A stretch of 64,000 nt of DNA. Source: Colwellia echini. GTDB taxonomy: Bacteria > Pseudomonadota > Gammaproteobacteria > Enterobacterales > Alteromonadaceae. The stretch covers positions 128,530 to 192,529 of the forward strand of contig NZ_PJAI02000005.1 of assembly GCF_002843355.2 (NCBI RefSeq). The letters run 5' to 3'. Position 1 is the stretch's first letter, and every line of letters begins with the position of its first letter. Position numbers and translations under genes: made by a program. The notes below the pieces were generated by a model, which ran no database searches, was not told the origin of the DNA, and saw only the letters and a program-made list of their open reading frames with translations. Shown here piece after piece: positions 55,944 through 64,000 of this stretch.

Positions 55944-56768
55944 TCACAGTGTGATTGATTGGCCTTCTCTACTGAGAAAAGCATTAACGTTAGATTTTAT
56001 GGTGTCTATCTCATTTTGTAACTGATCTAATTGAGCATCGGTTCTTTCTGGATCATGACTATAAATAGCGAGGTTTTTAACGTTAGCTTCAATCGCTAAG
56101 TTAAGGCTCTCAGACACAAGTGAGTGTCCCCAACCAAGTTTTAACGGTAAATCATCTTCAATGTACTGACCGTCATGTATTAATAAATCAATGTTCTCAA
56201 GAAAACTTAACCATTGCGCTTTATTTGTTAATTGCGTAGGTGAGTTAATCTCATTATCAGTAACATAAGCCACGGTTTTATCATCACATGATATTAAAAA
56301 AGCCATGCCACCATTAGGATGATTGATAGGTTTTCTACTTACTTGAAAACCATTTATGTCAATAGGTGATTCTGACCACAGAGATGTTTGAAACATAATA
56401 TTCGATACCAGTGTTTCTGAGCAAATAGGTGAGTAACTACCACGCATTTGCTCAACAACGGCTTCAGGCTGATTAGGCTCAGTTACTGAAGGGTAAATAT
56501 TTATATTTCTTCCTTTTTGGTACACAGGTTTAAAAAAAGGAAAACCTTGAATATGATCATAATGATTATGAGAAATAAGTAGGTAGATATCATCATTAGT
56601 TTTAATTAACTCATCACCTAACACTCGAATGCCGGTTCCTGCATCTAAGATAATTTTTCTACCGTCATTAGCTTCAACTAATACACAGGCAGTATTGCCT
56701 CCATATTTAATTGTATCTTTACCTGGCGTTGGACAAGAGCCTCGCGTACCAAAAAAACTAACTTTCAT
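55944..56768 (-). CDS. Metallo-beta-lactamase-fold hydrolase (possible cyclic-nucleotide phosphodiesterase)
   Basis: I chose the ATG at 56768, preceded by AGGTTGAGA. A TTG four codons earlier is in frame. The 274-residue protein has the MBL zinc motif SHNHYDH (HxHxDH), GTRGSCPTPG at the start, LDAGTG, and later metal ligands in YVTDNE and IHDGQY. The GTRGSxPxPG opening is typical of a subgroup that includes PdeA-like and cNMP phosphodiesterases as well as tRNase Z relatives. Lying next to a cyclase and a cNMP-binding channel, it could degrade the cyclic nucleotide. No signal peptide. Confidence 0.82.
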   Translation of the reverse strand: MKVSFFGTRGSCPTPGKDTIKYGGNTACVLVEANDGRKIILDAGTGIRVLGDELIKTNDDIYLLISHNHYDHIQGFPFFKPVYQKGRNINIYPSVTEPNQPEAVVEQMRGSYSPICSETLVSNIMFQTSLWSESPIDINGFQVSRKPINHPNGGMAFLISCDDKTVAYVTDNEINSPTQLTNKAQWLSFLENIDLLIHDGQYIEDDLPLKLGWGHSLVSESLNLAIEANVKNLAIYSHDPERTDAQLDQLQNEIDTIKSNVNAFLSREGQSITL

Positions 56769-56885
56769 AATAAATCTCAACCTGATGAATACTAATTAAC
56801 TCTAACTACCTTTAACTAACTTTAATCAACTGTAATTAATTCTAATCAACTCTAAAAACGTTATGTGCAAACCTAATTTATAAGG

Positions 56886-59800
56886 TTAGTTATCGAGTTG
56901 AGTTAACATAAAAGCACTCACTCTAAGATCTCTAACAAAACTTAGACCTAAAACAGGATCGTTATATTCAACAGAGCTATCGACAGTACTACCCAATAAC
57001 AAACGATCATTTAATAAGTCAAATAGCACTCTGTCAATTACCTCCTCGCCACCTTCATCAAACATCCAATAACCTGGGGTTGAGTAGGCATTAAAGGTAG
57101 GTGATAACACACCACTTTGAGTATCTACTTTAAGCACTAAGTTATCATTAGTGGTATTTAAAGCCGTTCCTACCGCATAAAGATTGTCGTCACTATCAAG
57201 TGCCATATCATTAATGATGGTAAAATTGCTACCTAAAGAAATATTTAACACACCTGCGCTTGCAAATAATGGATCGAGCACACCTGAGCTATCTGTTTTA
57301 ACGAGATGGGAGTGACTTGATGTGAAATTATTGACACTAAAAATATATGAACTATCTGCAAGTTGGCGTAAACCATTGGCAACTAGTACATTATTTGGCA
57401 AGCTTAAGTTAAATATTTTATAGCCCGTAGTGTTAAAACTGGTATCGAGGGCTCCGTTGGGCGTTAGTTTAACTAAAAATGGTTGCGAGAAGCCTGCATT
57501 ATCAATATTACCTAAACCAATTAACGTGCCATCAGTTTGTGGTATAACTTGATCAAAACTTAGCGTAATCTCAGAGGCGATATTAATAGTAGCAAATCCA
57601 TTAACGAAACTTCCACCTGTATACAAGCTGCCGTCTGTAACATTGACTTTGATAACAAATGCAGAGCTAGCATCCATATTAGTGCCTGAGATGACTATCT
57701 GATTGTTTACTGTATCTAAGGTTACTTCGTTGAAACTTCCATTCGTAAAGGGCAATTGAACCGCAGCGAAGCCAATACCAGGAACAAAAGCTGCATCACT
57801 AGTAAAATCACCACCAGATACTTTATAAACATAAAGTTCAGATGCCTCGACCCCATGAATGGTGTAAATAATACTACCGTCACTTAACTCTAATGATGGT
57901 CCATAGGTAGATAACTCCATTTGTCCTCCACCTATGTTTTTAGTTTTTGATTTATCAAGCTCGCCAGCACTATCTAATACACTAACCTGAATAGCTACAC
58001 CTGAAAAATCATCTTTTGGTGCTTCACTACTGATCCAAATATCACCTGCGTTAGCTGCTGATTGTAATAAATTCACGCCAGTTAACGTTTCATTACTTGA
58101 GGTAAAGTTTAACAGCTGAGTTGAATTTGCAACTGGAGAGCCATCATTTAAAAATTGTTGAAAAGCAACGTTGTTATAACTTAACGATGCATCATTACTC
58201 GCTACATATAAATTATTAGTCGTAGTATCAATAATTAAATCACTCGCTTGTTCAAAAGTAGCGTTAGATAAGATAGTTTGCGTATTAAACCCTGGGGTTA
58301 TTATCCCTGTACTGTCAACTTGTCCAGTAAGGTAAGTAGCATCACCAAGGTTAAGATCAACAGAGTTGGCGACAAAAGATATATTATTTGCACTATCCAC
58401 AACAAGCGATTCAATAGAAGAAGGGGCTGTAGAATCACCATCAAGGTCTGCAACAAAAGCTCCTGAACTAGCAAACCCAGTATCAAGTGTTATCGCAGTA
58501 TTAGTCACATTAATTTTAAGCATTGCGGCTTCAGGAGAAAAACTAACACCATTTATATATTTTGATTCACCTGCAACAATATAGCTATCAGCAGTCAAGC
58601 TTAAGTAGCTTTTCATAAATTCAGCAGTAGTACCTGAGCCGTCAATAATTGTCTTAGTGTCAAATGAAGTGGCCACTATGCTTGGCTGAGTTAAATCAGA
58701 TTGATTTAATACGGCAATACCGAAGTTGCCTTCAACTAACACAGGATCATCATCAGTACCAAAGACAACAAGTTCACCAGTAGATATCTCACTAATGCCA
58801 ACTACATCAAAGTTATGATCAGTAAATAATTCAAATTCTGCGAAGCCGCTATCTGAATTTAAAGAAGCTATAGTACCTGTAACATCAATTCGAAAAACTT
58901 TAAGTACATTGTATGGGATACTTGAACTTTCACCAGAAGTGGCAATATATAAGTAACCATTAGAATGATTATAAATATCAACACCCGAGGTGTTATCTGG
59001 ATTAGTAAACTCAACTTTTCCATCGATATTAAAGCTAGTATCTAAATTACCACTTGCATCAATTTTTATAACCATGGCAGTCGCTACTCCGCCATAGTCA
59101 GTGCCAACAATATAAATGTTATCAGAGGCGTCAACTATCGCTTTGCTAGCAACTTGTGAATCAGCAAAGGCAAAGGTTCGTCTACCATTATCACCATAAC
59201 TACTATCAACAGAGCCATCAGTGTTTAACCTAATGGCTGATATATTTTCATCTAAGCTTTGCCCACCAGATACAGTGGTATTAACTATCATCACTAATTT
59301 ACCATCAGCTTGACGCACAGTATTTACAATAGAGTCATCACCGGCATAGGAATAAGTATTAAAAGACTTTACCCCATTGGTATTAAATGTTGCATCAGGT
59401 ATTAATTGTTGGTTTTCTAGAATATCCGTAATATTTACAGTGATATCTATAGTTTCAAAAATTAACGGTGCGGCTGCATCTTCTGCTTTAACCGTTAAAA
59501 TATACTGTGTAGTTAATTCGAAATTTAATTCTGTAGTGTCAACAACGGTCACAGCGCCTGTATTGTCTATGCCAAAAACACCATCACCATTACCTGCTGA
59601 TATGCTCCAAACTTGTGCATCACCTTCGGGGTCCACTGCAGAAATAGTTGAAATTGGCGTATCTACAGCTGAGTTTTCAGGGATTGATTGAATTAAAGGA
59701 GTTGCTGTTAATACTGGTTTTTCGTTTACAACCGGGTCAGGAGTAGGAGCAGGAGTATTCACTAATGTAATAGTAATATTAACCGTTGCCGTTGCCGAAT

Positions 59801-60929
59801 CAAACGTGCCGTTATTTACTTTATACGTAAATTGGTCTGTTGTAACTGCTGAGCCATCATGCTGATAAGACAAAGTACCATCGCCATTATCAGTTACAAT
59901 ACCGTTTGTTGGTTGCGTAAAGCTTATTATCGCTAACTGACCGCTAGATGTTGTATCATTTTCAACAACATTTATGATGCTTGTTTCCCCTTGATTTAAA
60001 CTGACAATATCGTCACTTACAATGGGGGCTCCTCTTGATAAATCGATCACACTTTGGTGACCAGCAAAAGCACTTTCACCACTATCATCAACACCACTAA
60101 CGGTATAAAAATACTCTTTATTGGCATCAAGCCCTGTAAATACCACTTTATTATCGATTAATAGTAATCTTGCTTGACCGTCTGCAAGTGTTGAGAAGTT
60201 TTGGCTGTTGACACCATTTTCACTGGCAATAAATACGTTATAAAATAAATGGCTAGCAAGTCTATCCCAAGTGATCTCTAAATCACCTGTCGCTTTACCT
60301 GTTACTTGATTAACAACAATATTGCTAAATTGTGCGTTTATCTGGCTAAGTGCAATAGGTTGCCAGTTAAGGTTTAACGTTGCAGCGATACTGCGATCAC
60401 CTAACTTGTTATCAACCCAAACATTAATAATATTAGCACCTGTTTTCCATTGATAATCAAGTGGATTAATACCATTTACAAACAAACGATACTCAGAGTT
60501 ATTCGCTTGAGAAGTAATATCACAGCTTTGTGCAGCGCCGCCACAAACTTGTAATGAAAGGATATTGCTGTTGCCATTTGAGAAGTCTAGAGTCACTTGG
60601 CTAATACCGGCTAAATCAACAATATCAAGCGCTAAAGTAAGGTTACCACTAACGGTTGAATTTTGATCTGGTAAATCAATAGTGCCCGTTGCACTTTTTG
60701 TTGTACCCACATTAGCTTTGGTGGTGTAATTAAAACTAACTTGTTGTAAAGATTTTGCACTAACCGTTAGCGTTTCTTGCTCTGTTATCGAAACATTATC
60801 TGAGACTATTTTTTCATTTATCAAAGCTTCTGGCAAGCTAACTTGCTTGTCACCACCACACGCGGTAACACCGATAAAAGTCAGTAAAAAAAGACTATGA
60901 GTAGCAATCGCTTTTATGTTGAACTTCAT
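56886..60929 (-). CDS. Giant Ig/cadherin-like and delta-60-repeat surface lipoprotein
   Basis: I chose the ATG at 60929, which has AGG about 8 bp before it. An ATG 15 bp upstream overlaps the preceding stop (TAATG) and is the alternative. The protein is about 1347 residues with a lipobox VTAC. A fibronectin-III-like region (about 200-300) is followed by a VCBS/cadherin-like domain (about 305-400). Another cadherin repeat (about 410-510; IPENSAVDTPISTISAVDPEGD) follows. A long run of delta-60 repeats then continues to the C-terminus (GNLDTSFNIDGK, GALDTSFNTTGYK). It looks like a surface adhesin or propeller-type binding protein. It is coupled to the FecR-domain gene upstream. Confidence 0.82.
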   Translation of the reverse strand: MKFNIKAIATHSLFLLTFIGVTACGGDKQVSLPEALINEKIVSDNVSITEQETLTVSAKSLQQVSFNYTTKANVGTTKSATGTIDLPDQNSTVSGNLTLALDIVDLAGISQVTLDFSNGNSNILSLQVCGGAAQSCDITSQANNSEYRLFVNGINPLDYQWKTGANIINVWVDNKLGDRSIAATLNLNWQPIALSQINAQFSNIVVNQVTGKATGDLEITWDRLASHLFYNVFIASENGVNSQNFSTLADGQARLLLIDNKVVFTGLDANKEYFYTVSGVDDSGESAFAGHQSVIDLSRGAPIVSDDIVSLNQGETSIINVVENDTTSSGQLAIISFTQPTNGIVTDNGDGTLSYQHDGSAVTTDQFTYKVNNGTFDSATATVNITITLVNTPAPTPDPVVNEKPVLTATPLIQSIPENSAVDTPISTISAVDPEGDAQVWSISAGNGDGVFGIDNTGAVTVVDTTELNFELTTQYILTVKAEDAAAPLIFETIDITVNITDILENQQLIPDATFNTNGVKSFNTYSYAGDDSIVNTVRQADGKLVMIVNTTVSGGQSLDENISAIRLNTDGSVDSSYGDNGRRTFAFADSQVASKAIVDASDNIYIVGTDYGGVATAMVIKIDASGNLDTSFNIDGKVEFTNPDNTSGVDIYNHSNGYLYIATSGESSSIPYNVLKVFRIDVTGTIASLNSDSGFAEFELFTDHNFDVVGISEISTGELVVFGTDDDPVLVEGNFGIAVLNQSDLTQPSIVATSFDTKTIIDGSGTTAEFMKSYLSLTADSYIVAGESKYINGVSFSPEAAMLKINVTNTAITLDTGFASSGAFVADLDGDSTAPSSIESLVVDSANNISFVANSVDLNLGDATYLTGQVDSTGIITPGFNTQTILSNATFEQASDLIIDTTTNNLYVASNDASLSYNNVAFQQFLNDGSPVANSTQLLNFTSSNETLTGVNLLQSAANAGDIWISSEAPKDDFSGVAIQVSVLDSAGELDKSKTKNIGGGQMELSTYGPSLELSDGSIIYTIHGVEASELYVYKVSGGDFTSDAAFVPGIGFAAVQLPFTNGSFNEVTLDTVNNQIVISGTNMDASSAFVIKVNVTDGSLYTGGSFVNGFATINIASEITLSFDQVIPQTDGTLIGLGNIDNAGFSQPFLVKLTPNGALDTSFNTTGYKIFNLSLPNNVLVANGLRQLADSSYIFSVNNFTSSHSHLVKTDSSGVLDPLFASAGVLNISLGSNFTIINDMALDSDDNLYAVGTALNTTNDNLVLKVDTQSGVLSPTFNAYSTPGYWMFDEGGEEVIDRVLFDLLNDRLLLGSTVDSSVEYNDPVLGLSFVRDLRVSAFMLTQLDN

Positions 60930-60943
60930 ATTACTACCTATCA

Positions 60944-62173
60944 TTATGGTTTCACCAAGTATGAGCCATTAACACTTACGTCGTCATTTTGCTCATGTAA
61001 TTCAAATTGACCGACAACACCATCTAAACCGAGTGATTCGACAAAGCCTGCTGAGATATCTCCGTCTGCTAGTTTGTCGCCATGACTAGCAAAAGTAACA
61101 TCGACTTCCAACGATACTTTGTCATTTCTAATGTTCATATTACCGTTGAATAAAGCGTTCCATTGCTCCGAGCTTCTAGCATCGTTGAATGACATGTGGC
61201 CATCGCCTATCTGTCCGGTATCAAAATTAATGGTCATTTCTGCGGCAAAATTAGACAGCTCATACGTCGAGATAGCAGCCGCATTTGAGTATTTTATTGA
61301 ACCTTCTTTGGCGGTAACTAAATCGTAAACATTGGTAAGCTTACGAGAATTAAATTCATCTGAACTTAAAAACGCCATATTGTTCTCATTCAAATTGTTC
61401 AATATTAACGCCGTATTTAACTCTGAACGTGTTAATGGTTGAGAAATAACAGTTGGCGATGCCCCTACATTTAAGTTATCAGGCCCTGATGTTTCCACTA
61501 TATCCATCTCTTTAGTACTCATCCCCTGCTTAAAAATTAATGGCGGTTCAATATAGGTAGTAATATGACCATTCATATCAATACTGGCATAGGAATAATT
61601 TTCATCTGTGCCCAATGACAAAGTATCTCCTGATTGTGAGCCTACATCGATAAGTAAGTCGATTGCGCCATCCCATACAGCAATCCACATCATGTCATTT
61701 AATACTTCGACTTGATAATGCGTTCCACGAATACCAATACTGCCTACTGGAGTTTTCAGTTGATACTGACCTTCGTCGGCTTTAATTGCTCCGGTGATAG
61801 AACGTAATCCACCCGTAACAAGGTTAAGTACTGCTGAGTTTTTTTCAGTACCATTATTGAATTGATATTCTAAAATAATCAACTCGGTGTTTTCCTTTAA
61901 GGCGATCATACTGCCATCAACCATGCGTAATTGTGTTTTACTCGACTCACCTGTCATTACCACGTCGCTGTTAAACACTTCAGATCTGCGTTTTAATTTA
62001 CGCTTTTCATCATTCGCATTCGAAAGTGCTTCAACATCTCCGGAGGCGATCATAGTTTTACCTGCTACTGCTTCTGCATCGACCGCACTCGAGGTTTCAG
62101 CTAATGACGGTAAGGTACAAAAGACAAGAGGTAAGATACTTAAAGTGACTTTAAATTTATGGGATATGTTCAT
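60944..62173 (-). CDS. FecR-domain periplasmic protein
   Basis: I chose the ATG at 62173 (MNISHKFKVTL...), giving a clean Sec signal ending SLAETSS; it overlaps the upstream stop as TAATG. The 409-residue protein has a FecR domain (about 75-170), with RSEVFNSDVVMTGESSKTQLRMVDGS and TPVGSIGIRGTHYQV. Outside iron signalling, such FecR-only proteins accompany CHASE2 cyclases and large surface proteins. The C-terminal half (about 250-400) may be a small beta-barrel/lipocalin-like domain (FAAEMTINFDTGQIGDGH). Both ends overlap neighbouring genes, so the trio is one translational unit. Confidence 0.85.
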   Translation of the reverse strand: MNISHKFKVTLSILPLVFCTLPSLAETSSAVDAEAVAGKTMIASGDVEALSNANDEKRKLKRRSEVFNSDVVMTGESSKTQLRMVDGSMIALKENTELIILEYQFNNGTEKNSAVLNLVTGGLRSITGAIKADEGQYQLKTPVGSIGIRGTHYQVEVLNDMMWIAVWDGAIDLLIDVGSQSGDTLSLGTDENYSYASIDMNGHITTYIEPPLIFKQGMSTKEMDIVETSGPDNLNVGASPTVISQPLTRSELNTALILNNLNENNMAFLSSDEFNSRKLTNVYDLVTAKEGSIKYSNAAAISTYELSNFAAEMTINFDTGQIGDGHMSFNDARSSEQWNALFNGNMNIRNDKVSLEVDVTFASHGDKLADGDISAGFVESLGLDGVVGQFELHEQNDDVSVNGSYLVKP

Positions 62174-63501
62174 TAGAATGTGTAGTTCCATGTGAGGTTC
62201 AGTTCAAGTCGATCGTATTCAAATATTTTCATCGCTAACAATTCACTTTCAAGTGATTTATCTTGAAAGTTTAGCTGCAGTAATATCGCTTGATCTTGAA
62301 AGCCGCTATAAAGTAAATCAGTTGAAAGTATCACTGAAGATGAATCACCGAGTTCATTAAATAAAGGGTTTGGCTCTTCATACGTTTGTTTTTCAAACAT
62401 GACCATTGTGCTACCGCTTAGGTTTGCTGTAATGGGGTAACCAACTGTATATGAGCCAGCAATAGCGGTTTTATTATTGTGAGTTAAGCCATTGGTATTG
62501 TCATCATGATAGCCTTTGAGCATAAAGGTATATTGATAATCAGTGAAAAATCGATAAAAAGCATTCCATATATAACGATTAAAGTTCAGCTGGTCATAAG
62601 TAGCATGATCAACTTGGCTAACCACAGCGTTTAACCCGTACTGACTGTTATTATCAATTGGTTGCTGCCAACCAACCGACAGTGCATTTTCAGTACGATA
62701 TAAGTCATTGGCAAACCACAATGGTGTTGTACTTAAACCAACATACCACGAAGCTTCATTTAATAACTCATGTTGATATGAAACCGAGAGGTTAACCAGT
62801 TCTCGGTTATATTCGCTGTGATCAAAAAATCGCTTTGACCTAGCTGAAACATCAAACATAACCGTTTGATTTTGGCTTAAGGTGTACTGATAATTACCAC
62901 TGTATTGCAACAGAACGCTGCCATCAGCAATCTCTTTAGAAGCGTCAAATAACGGTATTACTGTCCCATCAGGTAACGTAATATCATCCAAACTGCTACC
63001 ACTGTTTATATTACTATCTGAAGCTAGACCGAATGTAATGGTATTTGTCCACAATCGAGTTCGCTCAAGTAGCTGTTGATTGATCGATTTTATGTGATAT
63101 TCAACTTTCTCAGTTTGCTCAGCAGTTATTGAAGACGTTTTTGACAGCGTTTCAAATTCTGAAACGGCCGCATGTAAGTTATCAATTCTCTGGTAACTTA
63201 ACGCTAAATAATAGCGCGCATCAAATGAAGTAGGATCACTTATCAGTACTCGCTCGAATGAAAACACGGCTGTTTGATAACGCTTTGCACCAAATGCAGC
63301 AACACCAGACAAAAAGTCATAGGTAATATCGCCAGCTAATTCAAACTCTACTGATTTAGAAAAATCATAGGCTTGGCTATACTCTTTAGCTAAAATATAC
63401 GCTTTTAGTTTAGCTAAGTCGGCTTCATCGTTGGCAAATGCCGTTGAGTTACATGACAAAGCAACTCCCACAACTGTTAATTTTATGACATGTTTAATCA
63501 T
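62173..63501 (-). CDS. TPR plus outer-membrane beta-barrel protein
   Basis: This 442-residue protein has a signal peptide (cleavage after AFA). Tetratricopeptide-like helices (about 25-150; FDARYYLALSYQRIDNLHAA) are followed by a run of amphipathic strands ending in an aromatic residue (...LTWNYTF), typical of BAM-inserted barrels. It is the first gene of a coupled trio with the FecR-domain and delta-60 proteins. A role in exporting, anchoring or sensing the giant lipoprotein is inferred from that coupling. The family is uncharacterised as far as I can tell. Confidence 0.8.
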   Translation of the reverse strand: MIKHVIKLTVVGVALSCNSTAFANDEADLAKLKAYILAKEYSQAYDFSKSVEFELAGDITYDFLSGVAAFGAKRYQTAVFSFERVLISDPTSFDARYYLALSYQRIDNLHAAVSEFETLSKTSSITAEQTEKVEYHIKSINQQLLERTRLWTNTITFGLASDSNINSGSSLDDITLPDGTVIPLFDASKEIADGSVLLQYSGNYQYTLSQNQTVMFDVSARSKRFFDHSEYNRELVNLSVSYQHELLNEASWYVGLSTTPLWFANDLYRTENALSVGWQQPIDNNSQYGLNAVVSQVDHATYDQLNFNRYIWNAFYRFFTDYQYTFMLKGYHDDNTNGLTHNNKTAIAGSYTVGYPITANLSGSTMVMFEKQTYEEPNPLFNELGDSSSVILSTDLLYSGFQDQAILLQLNFQDKSLESELLAMKIFEYDRLELNLTWNYTF

Positions 63502-63633
63502 TTATTTGAATCATCCAAAACCATTTTTTAATAGCGAAGTAGCTACATTAGTTACTTTTACTTCGCTTCGAAATTTACTTACTCATCATTTCTTAATCAC
63601 ATTTCTTGGTCATCATTTCTTGGTCATAATTGG

Positions 63634-63999
63634 TTACTGATGATTTATTTTCATTTTATTCATAATTTCTAATAACTTAGTAGCAAAGAGTGTGGAATTA
63701 TATTGCTCATCATTGTTAACTATTGTAAACAAATCGACTATATCTTGCTGATATATTGCCTTGTCTCCTATATATACAATAAGCAAGTCAATTGCCATAA
63801 CAGCTTGCTCTGCTGCAATGTAATCAGAAAACTCATCATTACTACCGGTTTTCAATATTTCGGTTAATATCAATGCCGCTGATAACTTCCGCTCTGAAAG
63901 GCTTTGCTTGCTAATGACTTTTTCTATCGCTTGAATATCAGCAAATAGCTTATTAACAACTATAGGCAAGAGTACATTATTATGTAAATTATTACGCAA
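63634..63999 (-). CDS. Hypothetical protein, 5' end at or beyond the window edge
   Basis: The 121 visible codons (frame open to the window end; a TTG at 63999 is the only start visible) encode an acidic, helical, cysteine-free protein with no signal peptide visible. I do not recognise it. Its stop lies 132 bp upstream of the barrel gene on the same strand, so it may belong to the same operon. The true start is probably outside the window. Confidence 0.5.
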   Translation of the reverse strand: MRNNLHNNVLLPIVVNKLFADIQAIEKVISKQSLSERKLSAALILTEILKTGSNDEFSDYIAAEQAVMAIDLLIVYIGDKAIYQQDIVDLFTIVNNDEQYNSTLFATKLLEIMNKMKINHQ

Positions 64000-64000
64000 T

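Overview
The window looks like a low-GC, AT-rich chromosome segment from a marine gammaproteobacterium of the Alteromonadales (Colwellia/Thalassotalea/Paraglaciecola type). This rests on the gene families present (MSHA-like pilin, NIT-domain chemoreceptor, many lipoproteins and CBM-tagged secreted enzymes) and the RayT-type transposases. No species call is possible without a search.

From 0 to about 46 kb the window is dominated by a polysaccharide utilization locus for sulfated red-algal galactans, most likely carrageenan or furcellaran. It holds four GH16 enzymes (6.0, 26.2, 28.0 and 32.0 kb) and two adjacent GH82-like (iota-carrageenase family) proteins (39.9 and 42.3 kb). It also holds a clan GH-A, GH42-like lipoprotein (37.3 kb), four S1 formylglycine sulfatases (10.8, 15.5, 33.3 and 34.9 kb), a Tat-exported PhoD-like phosphatase (18.6 kb), an FG-GAP/UnbV lipoprotein (30.0 kb) and a very large secreted protein with a LamG-like lectin domain and a CxxCH heme-type motif (21.9 kb). 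A monosaccharide module lies at 4.1-13.6 kb: IclR regulator, KDG-type aldolase, sodium/solute symporter, SMP-30 lactonase, SDR dehydrogenase and enolase-superfamily dehydratase/cycloisomerase. Together these could take galactose or 3,6-anhydrogalactose to pyruvate without a kinase. No TonB-dependent receptor, anhydrogalactosidase or sulfatase-maturation gene is in the window.

Two regulatory layers can be read from the DNA. A palindrome with arms AAACAT / ATGTTT around 3 bp occurs upstream of at least five PUL transcription units and beside a GntR/FadR-type regulator gene at 45.4 kb, and also between the chemoreceptor and pilin genes at 3.2 kb. A different palindrome (ATATTGCT-N5-AGCAATAT) sits between the divergent GH16 and symporter genes and probably belongs to the IclR regulator. 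Mobile debris is interspersed: two full and one broken RayT element, an IS66 remnant, a 311-bp MITE-like element, and the 3' half of an initiator tRNA at 47.97-48.01 kb that may mark the right end of an integrated island.

From 48 to 64 kb the content changes to housekeeping and signalling genes: BON-domain protein, PGPGW-type membrane protein, cardiolipin synthase, an EEP nuclease, a cyclic-nucleotide-binding MscS channel, a CHASE2 adenylate/guanylate cyclase, a metallo-beta-lactamase-fold hydrolase, then a coupled trio of TPR/outer-membrane barrel, FecR-domain protein and giant delta-60-repeat lipoprotein.
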